DNA of 64,000 bases from Lunularia cruciata (lineage: Eukaryota > Streptophyta > Marchantiopsida > Lunulariales > Lunulariaceae). The DNA lies in contig OX419762.1 of assembly GCA_948567375.1 (NCBI GenBank), positions 54,913,034 through 54,977,033 on the forward strand, written 5' to 3'. Positions 23,101-33,965 of this stretch are shown here, piece by piece. Under the pieces are notes generated by a model. That model did no database searches and had not been told where the DNA came from. It saw only the letters and a list, made by a program, of their open reading frames with translations. Both the position numbers and the translations under genes were made by a program. Position 1 is the stretch's first letter. Each line of letters opens with the position of its first letter.

Positions 23101-26100
23101 TCAAGCTAGACATGTTTCTATACGCTTTGCCTTTTTTATGCGAAAAACGACGCAACACGACGTTGAGGTGATAATGACTTAGTTTTAGATACTTTTTGGT
23201 AATATTTGAATGATTTTAAAGTATTGTTTAAATATATCTTATGGTTTCATTTAATCCGAAATATAAAGGAATCATTTTCCTTTATCAACAGAACCACCGA
23301 AACTACCAAGTAGGAGAACTAGGTGGTTGGTGCTCTTGTCGGGTTACCTAAGTGTAGCTTGTTCACAATATAATTCCGAATTCCTAGTTTCATTGCTGAC
23401 TACTGTAGTAAACGATGATCTGAAAACTATGAGACCTAAATTCGGATATCCATGGCATCTAGAGGCAAATCCCGCATCCTTAACAACTCGTAGACTATGT
23501 GATGATTTAGAAAGACTTAGACTTATAACGATAACTTAGAAAGATCGCCCAGTGCATCTTATAGCTGTAATAGAGCTTCGAAAGACCATTCATACAAATT
23601 CATACAACCTTGGTCACTAGGGTAAGTGGCCAAAGGCCCAAGAATATACGAAAACGAAAAGGATGCACAGAGCACCAATAAGTGCAGGAGGGGATAGAGA
23701 GCACCAACAAGTGCAGAAAGTGACAGAGAGCGCGAGGCACAACTATCCAGAAAAGACTTAAAACCGAAGCAGGACAAAAGCCCGAAGCCTCCCAAGTGGA
23801 ATACGTTCATGTTCACATGCGGTAGTAGCGTACTTGAACATGTTGGAGACTGCATTTTTATCCTATCCATTGTCTGACCAAGCTGTGTCTAGCTTTTGCA
23901 TCAATTTATGTCTTGTGTAGTTTTGTCTCATCTGCTATTCCCCACACGGCATTTGCGCTAAGAGCCGGCATGGTACTGTCGGTGCCCAATTTTTGCGTGT
24001 GGATGTGGTGGGTTCACATGATAGGATATGTCTCTGCTAAAGCCGTAACGGTAGTTCGACTTCTTGCAGGCACATTATCGTGTATGACTTTCCTCTTATT
24101 ATGGACATTTACAAAATGCTCATGAAAGGAGAACCGTACGTAATTCTTTCACTCGTAATCCACGTCAAGTTTTCGCGTTCTGTTTAGATCTACAAGGATG
24201 TGGAAAGTAACATAAAGAGAATGAAATTTAGCGTATCATCTCTTCTGAGTACTTAATGAGGCTTAGTGTAGTGAATGCATGTGTGTGGAACTTCATTGTG
24301 GGAGGTTATGGGTTTGATCGAGACTGGAAACGCAAGGGAAAGTTTTAACTGGTGACGTTGGTGTGTATGCAGCATAGTGTCCGCTGAACCGCGAAGTTAT
24401 TCAAGGATTGGCGTCATAACTATTAAGGGGGAACCAGACTCCATCAAGTGGTTTGATGTGGACCCCGCTTTTATATCTCATCACTGTAACAGCTATCAAG
24501 AAGGGGATGAGGTGATTATCACGGCTGATATCAGTCTCTACCCTTTATACAATGACCACTTCCGACAATAACGTTTTTTGATATACATGTATAAAAGTCT
24601 TGATATGGAACACCAGATGATGTACAATACAACTCGCAAGCCCAATCACGTACCAATACTTAGTCTTACCTCTTTAGCCCCGACAACTGTCTGATACCAC
24701 CCATGTATTTTAGCTCAAAACACTTACGGTTTCTGACATAATTACGGTTCCTCTTTTTCGTGCTCCCTGTCGATTGTCTTGCTCGGACATAATTACCAGG
24801 GAAGAAGTTTTAATACTGATAAAGCTCCCTTGATACAGATTGTGCTGCACGCGGTTGTTACGCGTCTCATTCAGATTCTCGCAGTGCCCCAGGGTATGGA
24901 CAAGCTTGATTGGTATACAAAGGGAATGACGCTGAATAATCATGACGAGTATGAAACAGGAGATTCATGCATAAATGGAAAACTTTTCGAACATTTACAC
25001 GAATGGCGTCTCAATCTTAAAACAGGTGTGTTAACACAGTGACTAGGCTTATTCCAATTGTTTTTTGTTCAAATCCCTTCCTCCTCAAGAGAATTGGGCG
25101 TGATGATCGCCATCCCAAGCGAACAGCTAGGATTCGGTTCAGCTTGCTAAGCCAAATTCATCAGATCACGGGAAAAGTACATCTTGTGAAAGTTTAAGTA
25201 GCTGTTTGATATTATATTAGTCTGAGAATCTGATTAAACTAAATGCTTTGTTAACAGTTGTTTTCTTTTGGACCACCATAAATCTTTCTGAAGTTCCTAG
25301 TGTAATCTTGTTTACAGGAGCTGTTGTGGAGAAAGACATTACTCAACGTAAGTTCCCCATGGAACTTCCAAAGATTAACGAGGAGTATACGGGGAAAAAG
25401 TATAGGTATTGCTACGCTTGTTCCGAAGACATCGCAGCTAGCTGCGCAGTTGGTAAGTCATCTCAGATTTGTATGTACTAAACAAATTGGTCCATAAAGT
25501 AATGTAATGATGACTGCCGTAGACACTTCAGCGTATTCACTTGAGAATTTTTCATCTTCACTTATTTTGCAGGATATCCCACATTTGGGAAGCTTGTCAA
25601 GGTGGATGTAACCTATAAGCAGCCGGTACAGCTCTTTTTCAATTACACTCCACAATATGCTGTCCAGAAGGATACAGTTCTGTTCATTTGTTTTCTTGCT
25701 GTCTGAGCCTGGACATAAATTGTAAGTTCTCATGAATCTCATCTAACCAGAAATCACAAACTCGTTGCAGCCTCAATTTCATGATGTGGGGGATGAGACT
25801 TACACATCGGAGCCAACATTCGTAGCCAGACCAGGAACTACTGAAGAAGACGATGGATGGATTGTGGCATATGTGCACAATGAGTCGACAGATCTATCAG
25901 ATGTAAGTCCTTGTTAGTTAACAACCCCAATATAGCTCAATATAGCTCTTCGGAGCATCCTCTTCTCATATCCAGAGACATGTAAGTCTGTGATTCCCTG
26001 CATCTTTATGTGAAGAACCTTTCCATAGCTGACAAATTCTGCTGTTTCAGTTAATTAACGAAATGTGCGCGTGCCAATGGTGTAACAGATGATTATAATT

Positions 26101-26196
26101 GATGCAAAAAAGTTCGAGGAAGAACCAGTTGCAAGAATTCGACTGCCGCAAAGAGTACCTTACGGTTTTCATGGAAACTATATCCGTTCCCGTTGA
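20109..26196 (+). CDS. Carotenoid cleavage dioxygenase, zaxinone-synthase/CCD-like, 15 exons, 676 aa
   Basis: Non-haem Fe(II) dioxygenase that cuts conjugated double bonds of carotenoids or apocarotenoids, probably in plastids. Proposed exons: 20109-20246, 20468-20683, 20962-21141, 21368-21470, 21717-21970, 22142-22324, 22572-22650, 22893-22974, 24070-24135, 24373-24533, 24885-25025, 25318-25452, 25573-25625, 25771-25902, 26089-26196. All introns are GT-AG, phases agree, and there are no internal stops. Landmarks are 'GNYCPVAEIGD', 'CYIRNGPNP', 'WFEGEGMLH', 'VFEHAG', 'PHPK' (His356), 'MHDIGVTE' (His405), 'ISHHCN' (His470), 'EEDDGW' and 'PYGFHG' (His669). The 49 and 65 spacings of the first three histidines match those I recall for maize VP14. 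Residues 1-46 are Ser/Thr-rich, like a transit peptide. Wording such as GEGMLHA is closest to zaxinone-synthase-type CCDs; subfamily is inference. Donors of exons 2, 6 and 10 are weak, and exons 1-2 are the least certain. Confidence 0.85.
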
Positions 26197-26264
26197 TCAA
26201 GCCATAGGTTACAGGTATGCCTGCGCGGAATTAAAAACTAAATAAGGGCATTAGTTATAGATTA

Positions 26265-26364
26265 TTGGAAAAGGGCGACCGCGTAGAGAACACGAAGGAT
26301 GGGAAGGCCATCAAGCCCGTGCAAGGGTGAGACAAAATATGTAAGATGGGGAAAACCCCAACAA
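26265..26364 (+). repeat. Short dispersed repeat S, copy 4, with target-site duplication
   Basis: About 99 bp from TTGGAAAAGGGCGACCGCG to GGGGAAAACCCCAAC. 'ttatagatta' flanks it at 26255-26264 and 26365-26374, a likely target-site duplication of about 10-11 bp. It inserted 70 bp after the dioxygenase stop codon, probably in the 3' UTR or just beyond. No poly-A tail or Pol III boxes seen. Confidence 0.75.
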
Positions 26365-26374
26365 TTATAGATTA

Positions 26375-27529
26375 TGAATACAATCTGACTGACGGTTTAC
26401 CAGACTTTTCAATTTCCGTAGCTACGATGAGCATGTGCTCTTGCGGATAACTTGCGGGAGTACATGCAAGTCGTCCGAGCATCTGATGTTCCTACTTTAC
26501 TTTGACGGCTGCAATCTAGAGCCGATTGGCTAGATTGCCTTGCTATTAGTGCTCCCTTGGGGTACTTTCAGTTTCAGGTTTTGGACGATCGTAAAATGAA
26601 ATAACGGGACATCTATCGGGACATCTATGGGATGTGTGAGTGGAATACCTAGATCATACGGGAGGTACTCCTCTTGAGTGTTAACGGTCATGTTTTTCAT
26701 GACCTGTATGTATGTATTCCCCCGGCTGAGAGAAGCCCCAAACTCCATAATGATCGAAAAATTGGGCCAAATTTATGATGGATAAAAAGAAAATTAAAAC
26801 CTTAAACTTCTTTTAATTCATTCATAAATAAATAGGCATCTTTCGGATTACGGGGATTTCCGTATGCATGGGGGATCAACCTGCATCCCGTAGTTTCCAG
26901 AACTGAAACCCTCTATTGTGCACATAGAGGTACACAAATTTATTACATTCTTATGAGAGATAAAGATGGCCCCTTGTGCATCTGTACCTCTAGTTCTCGG
27001 TATATGCAACGAGAATCCAGGTAATATATTAACGTCTTCCGCAATGTCCCTCGACAAGCGTTAAACTCATCATCACCGCAGGAATGGACTTTTGAATGGG
27101 AGCAAACGGATCGATTTATCAATCGAACAGTATAACAGTCCCGGAACGGGAAAGAGCGGAGAGGGATCGAGAGAATGAGAAAGAGGCAATGAAAGGAAGG
27201 ATATTCTAGAGTTTTACAGAGCTCATCTGCATGCATCACATGAGTGAATAGATTGTTTCGGTCATTTTCGATTTATATTCTTTGGTACATAGATGGGAAG
27301 CTCCGGAAATTTGAATAGAAAGTAATGAATATTTTTAGGTTTTGTTAGGGGTACCACGGATTACTTCATATTAAGAGTGATTGGTTGAGACTTTTCATTT
27401 TTAATCTCTTGGTATTCATACTTGAGTTCCATGGGAACTTAGTTTAAAAATTTGTGGGGTTGAAATTGAAAATTATAAGAATTTATATTTAGGGTTTTGG
27501 AGATTGTATTTACCAATGTGAGCTAGGAT
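26375..27529. other. Intergenic region, no gene recognised
   Basis: Short open frames on the minus strand (26530-27239) show no known motif and no splice-supported continuation. Sequence after 27240 is AT-rich. Confidence 0.5.
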
Positions 27530-27539
27530 CTGAAAGGTT

Positions 27540-27619
27540 GTAGTTTTGCAGGTATGGAAAATATGGAGAGGAGTATCATGTAGTTTTGCAGGTATGGAAA
27601 ATATGGAGAGGAGTATCAT
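27540..27619. repeat. 40-bp perfect tandem duplication
   Basis: Units 27540-27579 and 27580-27619 are identical, starting gtagttttgcaggtatggaa. Confidence 0.95.
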
Positions 27620-27792
27620 GTGTTACTATTATGATTATTATTCTTGTGCTAGCTATGGCTGCACTTCTCGATGTGGGGTCACCCAGAGTGATTCAAGATA
27701 CACCATACCCGATGTGTCACCGATGCTTTATCTTGCAAGGGGTATTGACCCATGTGAGAAGGATGCACAAGGACTATGATTGAACCATTTGG

Positions 27793-27868
27793 GATACTCA
27801 CGCTAGGTGAGAGATTACATTGATAGCGGTGATACTCACGCAAGGCGAGAGATTACATTGATAGCGGT
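27793..27868. repeat. 38-bp tandem duplication
   Basis: Units 27793-27830 and 27831-27868 share 'gatactcacg' and 'gagattacattgatagcggt' and differ at two or three bases. Confidence 0.9.
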
Positions 27869-28289
27869 GACACACGGGATTACGTGTGCTTCCTCTATCC
27901 CTTTGTTTACCATTCCAAGCTTACCAATCAAGTTGTGGGAGAGGTTAGCATATAATGCAAATTGTATCTTGGGGTTATTTAAGATTAGTTTCCATGTCCA
28001 TGCCTATTCCATAGGCTACCCCATATACTCCATGATGAGGCTAGATACACTTTTTTCCTCCCACTTGATCATTTGGCACATGATCCCTTGGACAAGTTAG
28101 CATGGTTCTTATTCCTCTTACTCCCTCAATGATGCCTTCATTATGCTAGAGGGGGACGTGCGGGGCACAGAGAAGTGGCTGCAAGATTCAATGATTTTGA
28201 GTGGAGGATTGGGCTGCCCTACAAGAGGAGCTGACACAAATTCTATCACATGATACCATAGAGTCCACTCAATTATGATGGTGTAGGCC

Positions 28290-30410
28290 ATTGGCTCAAG
28301 CAGTAGACTTTAGTATAGTAGCACAAGTGCTACACCATTGGTCTAATGGCAAAGATCCTGTCAAGAGGAGGATTGTGAGTGCTCTAATGGCAATCTTGAA
28401 GCCGGAGAGAATGACTTATGTGATGAAGCACCAAGCGGTGTTCTTCCATAAGATATTTGCAGGAGAGCCAATTAATTGGGCAATGTGTTTCCATCAGAGG
28501 ACTCGACAGATGATGTGGAATTTGCGAGACAAGTCGCCACCACATTACATTGTGCCATTTGCAGCCCATTTCTATCTGGGGCTGAATTTGCTCAATGCGG
28601 CGGAGAGACACAAGATGGTGTCCCATTTTCACCCCGACTTGAGAAGCGATGTTGATGCAGAGGAGCAGTAGTACATCTTGCAAATCACGAGTAGCAATGA
28701 GTACTACAAGCAGATGGGGCAAAGTGTGCAAGTGAAGGTGAGTACTCCAAAGTCAAAGAAGAGGAGTCTACAAGGCAAAGAAGAAGAAGAAGTAGAGGAG
28801 GTGCAACCTCGGAAAGCTAGAAAGGTTAACTCGAGGAGAGAGCTAGTGGTAATCGTGTCGTCGGATGAAGAGTTTGAAGGGGAAGTTGAGTGCAAGTCCA
28901 AAGACTCAAAGAAGGAGGAAGAACCCGCATTCACGCTTCAGAGTGGGGACACGAGTAGTGACAGTGATGATGGAGTAGAGATGCAGTCGGTACCCAAAGA
29001 GGAGGAAGCCAAGATAGAGACTGAGGAGAAAGGTAACTCAAAACTAGGAGACAAAGTTCCAGAGCAGGAGGAAAGGAGAGTTATAATTCAGAGGGGAGTC
29101 CATTCTAGATGAAGGGCAAAGTATGAATCGGGGCCGATTAAGGTGAGAGAAGTGGAGAGTGGAAGTTTGGGAGCAACGAATCCATTCCTATAAGGCAATT
29201 GCGGCTAAGAAGGCCAGTATCAAGCAAGGAAGAGAAGAAAAAGGAGATAAGTCCGCAAGCCAAAGTAATTCCAAGTGAAGGAGTAGAGTATCTGTGGGAG
29301 GTTTTGTGCCCATTGTTGGTGAAGTTAGAGCACAAGAAGAAGGAGATGCAGTCAAAGTGTCCGGAGGTGAAGACTGTATTGCAGGTGTTAGCTCGATTGG
29401 AAGAAGAGAACTCGAGTTGAAGAAGAGTGTAACCCGAGATGAGGAGGAAAGGGAAGTCCTACGAGTAGATGCCATAGTACAGAATCAAGTCATTGAGAAC
29501 TTGAAGAGAGAAGAAAGGAGTAGAGAGAAACTCATAGAACAAAGTGACATAGCAAGGGAAAGACAAGTAGCTAAGTACAAAATCTTGAAGCAGCAGTTTG
29601 GTGATTTGAGATTAGAAATTATCCGTGCTATGGTGAGAATAGTAGAGAAAGAGCAAGAGCTTGATAGAGTGATGGAGAGTGTAGAAGAGAAGAAGCTGCT
29701 CTGGCAAAGAGAGTTGACAGCAAGATATAGAGAGGAGGAAAGGTTAAGAGAGTTACTTTGCAATCAGGAGGAGAAGATTGTGCAAAAGGAGAAAGAGAAG
29801 GAGACTATGAAAGCCGAGTTTGAAGCAAAATTGGCAATGTATAGAGAAGATTGGCTTGTAGATTGAGAATGGGAGAGAAGAATGAGATTGGAGCCATTGA
29901 AGGAGATAGTGATCAAAATGAATGTGATGCTGAGTACAGAAGCCAACATGCAAATTGAAGAGACAAGGCTGCACGAGTTGAAGTTGTTGGTGTAGGAGAC
30001 GAGGAGATGAAATGCAAAGGACAAATTTTTGAATGCTTTACTTATCAATCTCAGAACTCGTGTAGATAGGAAGATATTAGAAGTGGAAGATTATATCATG
30101 ATTAGATTAGACTTGGTGAAATCAAAGAGAGATAAACTTTGGAAGGATGTAAAAGCAAAACCCAAAGTAGATGACATAGGAGTCCAAATATCTTCGGAGT
30201 TAATGGTGGAGATATTAGAGAAGAGTGGGTCGAGAGATGAAGATTTAGAAGGATTACCTATGATGTGAATTGTAGATCAGAGCAAAGAAGTAGTAGAATT
30301 GGTAGAGGAATTAGGAGTTGTGTAACCCGAGGACATGGTAGTGAGTGAATTTACTCCGGGATTTGAAGTCAAGGAAGAAGTAGACATCGGATCAGAGTAA
30401 TAACAGATTT
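28290..30410 (+). pseudogene. Gypsy family B gag-like coiled-coil region, copy 3
   Basis: The best preserved copy. Frame 28291-28671 (126 codons) carries 'MAILKPERMTYVMKHQAVFF', then 'AGEPINWAMCFHQ' and 'SHFHPDLRSD'. Frame 28678-29112 is an acidic, Ser/Glu-rich linker with repeated 'KEEE' and 'SSDSDD'. Frame 29294-29866 (190 codons) is a long heptad-like coiled coil rich in E, R, K and L, and 30029-30268 is a further piece. Blocks occur in the same order as 1-2213 and 33966-36015. No CCHC knuckle and no protease, RT or integrase follow; an LTR-like sequence comes directly after. The acidic coiled-coil design suggests a particle-forming or accessory element protein; function is inference. Confidence 0.6.
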
Positions 30411-30499
30411 GAGATCTGAAGACGCAGATATGAAGAGATGGTTTGTCATTTTGGATCTGCAAGTAGGAAGAGTTTTTGTAGAACAATATAGTTGTTAGT

Positions 30500-31195
30500 A
30501 ACTATCGTTTGATTCACTATTTAAGAGTGACATTTGTAGTCATATGTTGTTCAGTGCTCATTATTTCTGAGAATAGATAAAGCAAAGTGTTGTGAAGCAG
30601 TGCTCATTGCTTGAGCTTGATTTCGAGTATCAACATTGTGTTTATGTTTGTGAGTATGTGGAGAATTTTGAAGTGCAAGTCAGTATATTTGTTGGATGTT
30701 GGATTCTGAAGCCTTGATCTTTATTCTGTGTATTTGATCTTGAGTGAAGTGCAATCGGAGCAATGCCTTGATAGATCTGAGAGGAATTGTAGTGTTGGTA
30801 GTATTCTACATTTGTGAGTGCAGCGTAGTGTTGATGTGAAGCAATTTTGATCAAGGAACTTGTGCCTTTAGTGGAGGGATGGAACACAATTTTGAGGTGA
30901 AGTTGTTTTGTAGTGAAGTGCCATATTTGGGAAAGCTTGAATCATCACAATCAAGATTGTTTGGAAAGATTTGATGGAGTTGTGATTAAGGAGTGTGAAT
31001 TTGTGACAAGACTGTGAATTAGTGCTTGTTACTCTCTTTTGGGTGTGGTTTCTACCTGAGAGATTAAAGAAGAACTCAAGAAGAACTACATGGTGACTTT
31101 TGACTTTGTATTTGACCAATTTTGACCTGTAGCTCTACGGGAACGAACATTGCTTACTTGATTACCGCAAAAGTGATATTTGCTGGGTTGTCACA
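30500..31195 (+). repeat. LTR-like sequence of family B, copy 1
   Basis: The segment from about 30555 to 31195 is highly similar, inverted, to 33346-33965 (for example 'gcaatcggagcaatgccttg' and 'ttaaagaagaactcaagaag'). It ends ...GGTTGTCACA. The left boundary is uncertain. It sits directly after family B gag in both copies, which suggests a 3' LTR. Confidence 0.65.
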
Positions 31196-31198
31196 CAA

Positions 31199-31616
31199 AT
31201 TGCTATGAATTGTATTTTGTCATCCTTCATTCCTAAAAAGACTCATCCGTTCCTAGATGATATACCTATTAAGGGTTGCACAGTGGGTGAGAAGGACAAA
31301 ACCTTGGTGGATGGTGGTATAAGGAGGTTTGTCATAGATCACATTCGAGATGTGGAAGCTATACCGAAGCGGTTGATGGAGGCGGGAGTGACTCTTTTTG
31401 GAGAGAAACCAACATTTGGGATTGGAGAAATTTTGGTGGTAGGAAATCTATGTGGTTCATATGGGCGGGAACCAAATCCGGAGAAGGTGGACATTATAGG
31501 GAAGATCAGAGATTGTTTCTCAGGTCAAGAGGTAAGGCAGTTCTTGGGAGCGTTGTTGTTCTTTTCTTTTCTCTCTCTAGGAACACACAAGATGCCTAGC
31601 TGAGGAGATTGTAGGT
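31199..31616 (+). pseudogene. Ty3/gypsy reverse transcriptase fragment (thumb and active site)
   Basis: Frame 31205-31603 reads 132 codons. It has the active site 'HPFLDDIPIKG' (FLDD near 31250), 'GIRRFVIDHIRDVEAI', 'FGIGEILVVGNLCG', 'NPEKVDIIGKI' and 'VRQFLGALLFF', which are RT palm-thumb and the RT-RNase H connection of gypsy pol. The N-terminal half of RT is missing; the fragment begins right at the end of LTR B. The 3' side fades near 31616. The family is not obviously A, M or C. Confidence 0.8.
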
Positions 31617-33345
31617 AAATTGTAGGTAAACCTATAACTACTCATCTAAACATGCATGTTACTTAACAATCTGAACCCTCCAATCTTGTAATTAGTATTC
31701 TTTCTATCGGGTAGGGCAGTGACGGGCAACTTAACCTGTCATCACAACATGCACTCTTGGTCTGTTGGTCATCACCTCCAAAATTACCAAGGAGAAATAC
31801 ATAGCACTCCTAGAAAGAAAGAACTTAAGCGCAATGCCCCCACACCAATCCAAACAAATTGGGCATACAAACAAGCATGCAAGCACAAAGAGGATCCAAT
31901 CACAAGAATACGACAATAACTCTTTATGATTTTTGGTCAAAAAGAGCTTCAAAGCCTTTGTGCTCTGTCATCAAGCTAATTTCAACCTGTACTCCAAGTC
32001 TCCTCCAAGCTGTACTTCAGATCTCAACAAAGTCCTCCTCCATGTGGGGATTTCCTATATCTTCTTGATGGGGAAAACTCTGTGCAGCTCATATGAAGAT
32101 AACTCTTTTTTTATAGCTTAGATTCAAGTTTTCTATAATTCAATGCAAAGCCTATAAGATAAGCTTTCCAATGATATCAAATAGACTTCAATCAGATCAC
32201 TACAACTCCCCTCACAAGCTCTCAAGTTGGCCAGGTTTTTGCAACTCTCACCCTAATTTCAAAATCCCCTTTTAGGGTTTTGCCCTTGGTTCTTGCCAAC
32301 TTTCCCCTGATTTCTAAATCAGATGTGCACTTGATCCTCAAAAAACACTTTGGAAATCTGAACTCTCAATCATAGTCACAAAAGTGAGAGAATTGATGTT
32401 CAATTAGGATTGAAGAAAGAAATGCTCCTCCGAGTTTATGACAATCTTTAGAGTAAAAATTGTTGCATCAGATCTCACTCTCTATGAGCCCAAAGCTAAC
32501 CAAAGTTTCCACAGTAGTTGATCGTGCTCTTTTTTAACACTTTGTAAATTTTGATGGCCTAATTCAACCCCAATCCCTAGATATGGATTAATTCCTGAGT
32601 TGGGCTAACTTGTGAGCTCTGCAGACCCATGAATACTTGATCCAAGACCCTAAATCACACAACTGTGCAAAACGAAACCAAAAACAAGGCCAGAAATTTT
32701 CATAAGGTATCTCTAGCCACAACTTGGGGAGTTACCAAAACTCCAAACCTGATCACTAGCTCTTCTCCATCACCTTACACCTCAAGAGCTTCAACTTCAA
32801 TCGACCAGATTTGATTTGAGATTGATCCAAAACTAAAATTTCTTGTTCTCAGTATTGTAAGCACTTTTTCTACTCTCCAATAATACTAATAGATAGTGAA
32901 AATGTCTCAAGAAGCTCCCTCAATTACCAACTTTGTGCTCTTGGGTATTAATTTTACCCCCTTGATTCAATCTATCATATCCCTCTCAAAATTAGCTCAA
33001 ATTGTGTGATTTCGGTCTATAGATTGTAGCCTAGCATCTTTTCTTTCCAAGCACATCATTTGCTTTCCAAAGAGCCTCCCCAAACTCCCCGGATGGTCAA
33101 AAAACACCAGACTTCTCTATTGTGACCCAATCTCTTGCACATTTTTCATTTAGTCTTTTTACTTTTTGACAAATGGACCCCACAACTCCACCTTGAAGCT
33201 CATGACAGAAATTTTAGATATTCCCTAACTATAGAAGTACATATATTGTCAAGTCCTAGACATGCTCATAAGTAAGCACCGGAAAGATGATATGATTTGG
33301 GTTTCCTATCACCGACTCCACAAATACCACCCCAAAATGTGCCAC
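31617..33345. other. Non-coding, probable LTR/UTR debris
   Basis: No coding content. The 31700-31790 part resembles 11020-11090 ('tcatcacaacatgcactct' style), so part may belong to an LTR related to family M, but the similarity is weak. Nothing else recognised. Confidence 0.4.
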
Positions 33346-33965
33346 TGTGACAACTCGGCAAATATCACTTTTGCGGTAATCGGGTAAGTAAAGTTTGTTC
33401 CCATAGAGATACTATTCAGAATTGGTCAAATACAAAGTCAAATAGTAACATGTAGTTCTTCTTGAGTTCTTCTTTAATCTCTCAGGTAGCCACTACACCC
33501 CGAAGAGAGTAACAAGCTCACAATCTTGACAACTTGTCACGAATACACACTCTTTAATCACAACATAGCAAATTCTGTCCAAACAAATCTTGATTGTGAT
33601 GATTCAGATTCTCCCAAAGATGGCACTTCATTGCAAGATGACTTCACCTCAGAATTGTGTTCCACCCCTCCATTGAAGGCACAACTTCCTCGATTGAAAT
33701 TGCTTCACATCAACTTCACGCTGCACTCACAAATGCATAATACTACAAACACTACAATTCCTCTCAGATCTATCAAGGCATTGCTCCGATTGCACTTCAC
33801 TCAAGATCACACACACAAAATAAAGATCAGGGCTACGGAATCCAACATCCAACAAGCACATTAACTTGCAGTTTGAATTTCTCCACACACTCACAAACAC
33901 ACACACAGAATTGACACTCGGAATTTAGCTCAAGCGATGAGCACTAAAAACAGCACTTTGTACCA
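33346..33965 (-). repeat. LTR-like sequence of family B, copy 2 (inverted)
   Basis: Reverse-complement match to 30555-31195 over its whole length, ending at the same TTGTCACA boundary (33346). It follows the family B gag of 33966-36015 on the minus strand. Confidence 0.7.

Larger units (their letters stand above)
27530..28285 (+). pseudogene. 5' fragment of the non-LTR retrotransposon, second copy
   Basis: It matches the reverse complement of 16950-17690 in order: 'tgttactatt...attattcttgtgct', 'atcttgcaaggggta', 'gcatcttggggttatttaag'-type sequence and 'gaggggacgtgcggggca'. The match ends near 28285 ('gtgtaggccattggctcaag'), where gypsy B gag-like sequence starts in the same orientation. 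Only the part upstream of RT is present. Two short tandem duplications lie inside it. Confidence 0.75.

Noticed and set aside
24779-24884. Extending dioxygenase exon 11 upstream to 24800
   Set aside because: It would insert residues with no counterpart in the family and break the phase with exon 10 as chosen; the acceptor at 24883-24884 restores both.
26848-27239. Minus-strand frames of 69 and 98 codons after the dioxygenase gene
   Set aside because: No recognisable domain; they overlap each other in different frames.
31617-33345. Treating this as a clear LTR of family M
   Set aside because: Only short phrases resemble 11020-11090; not enough to assign.
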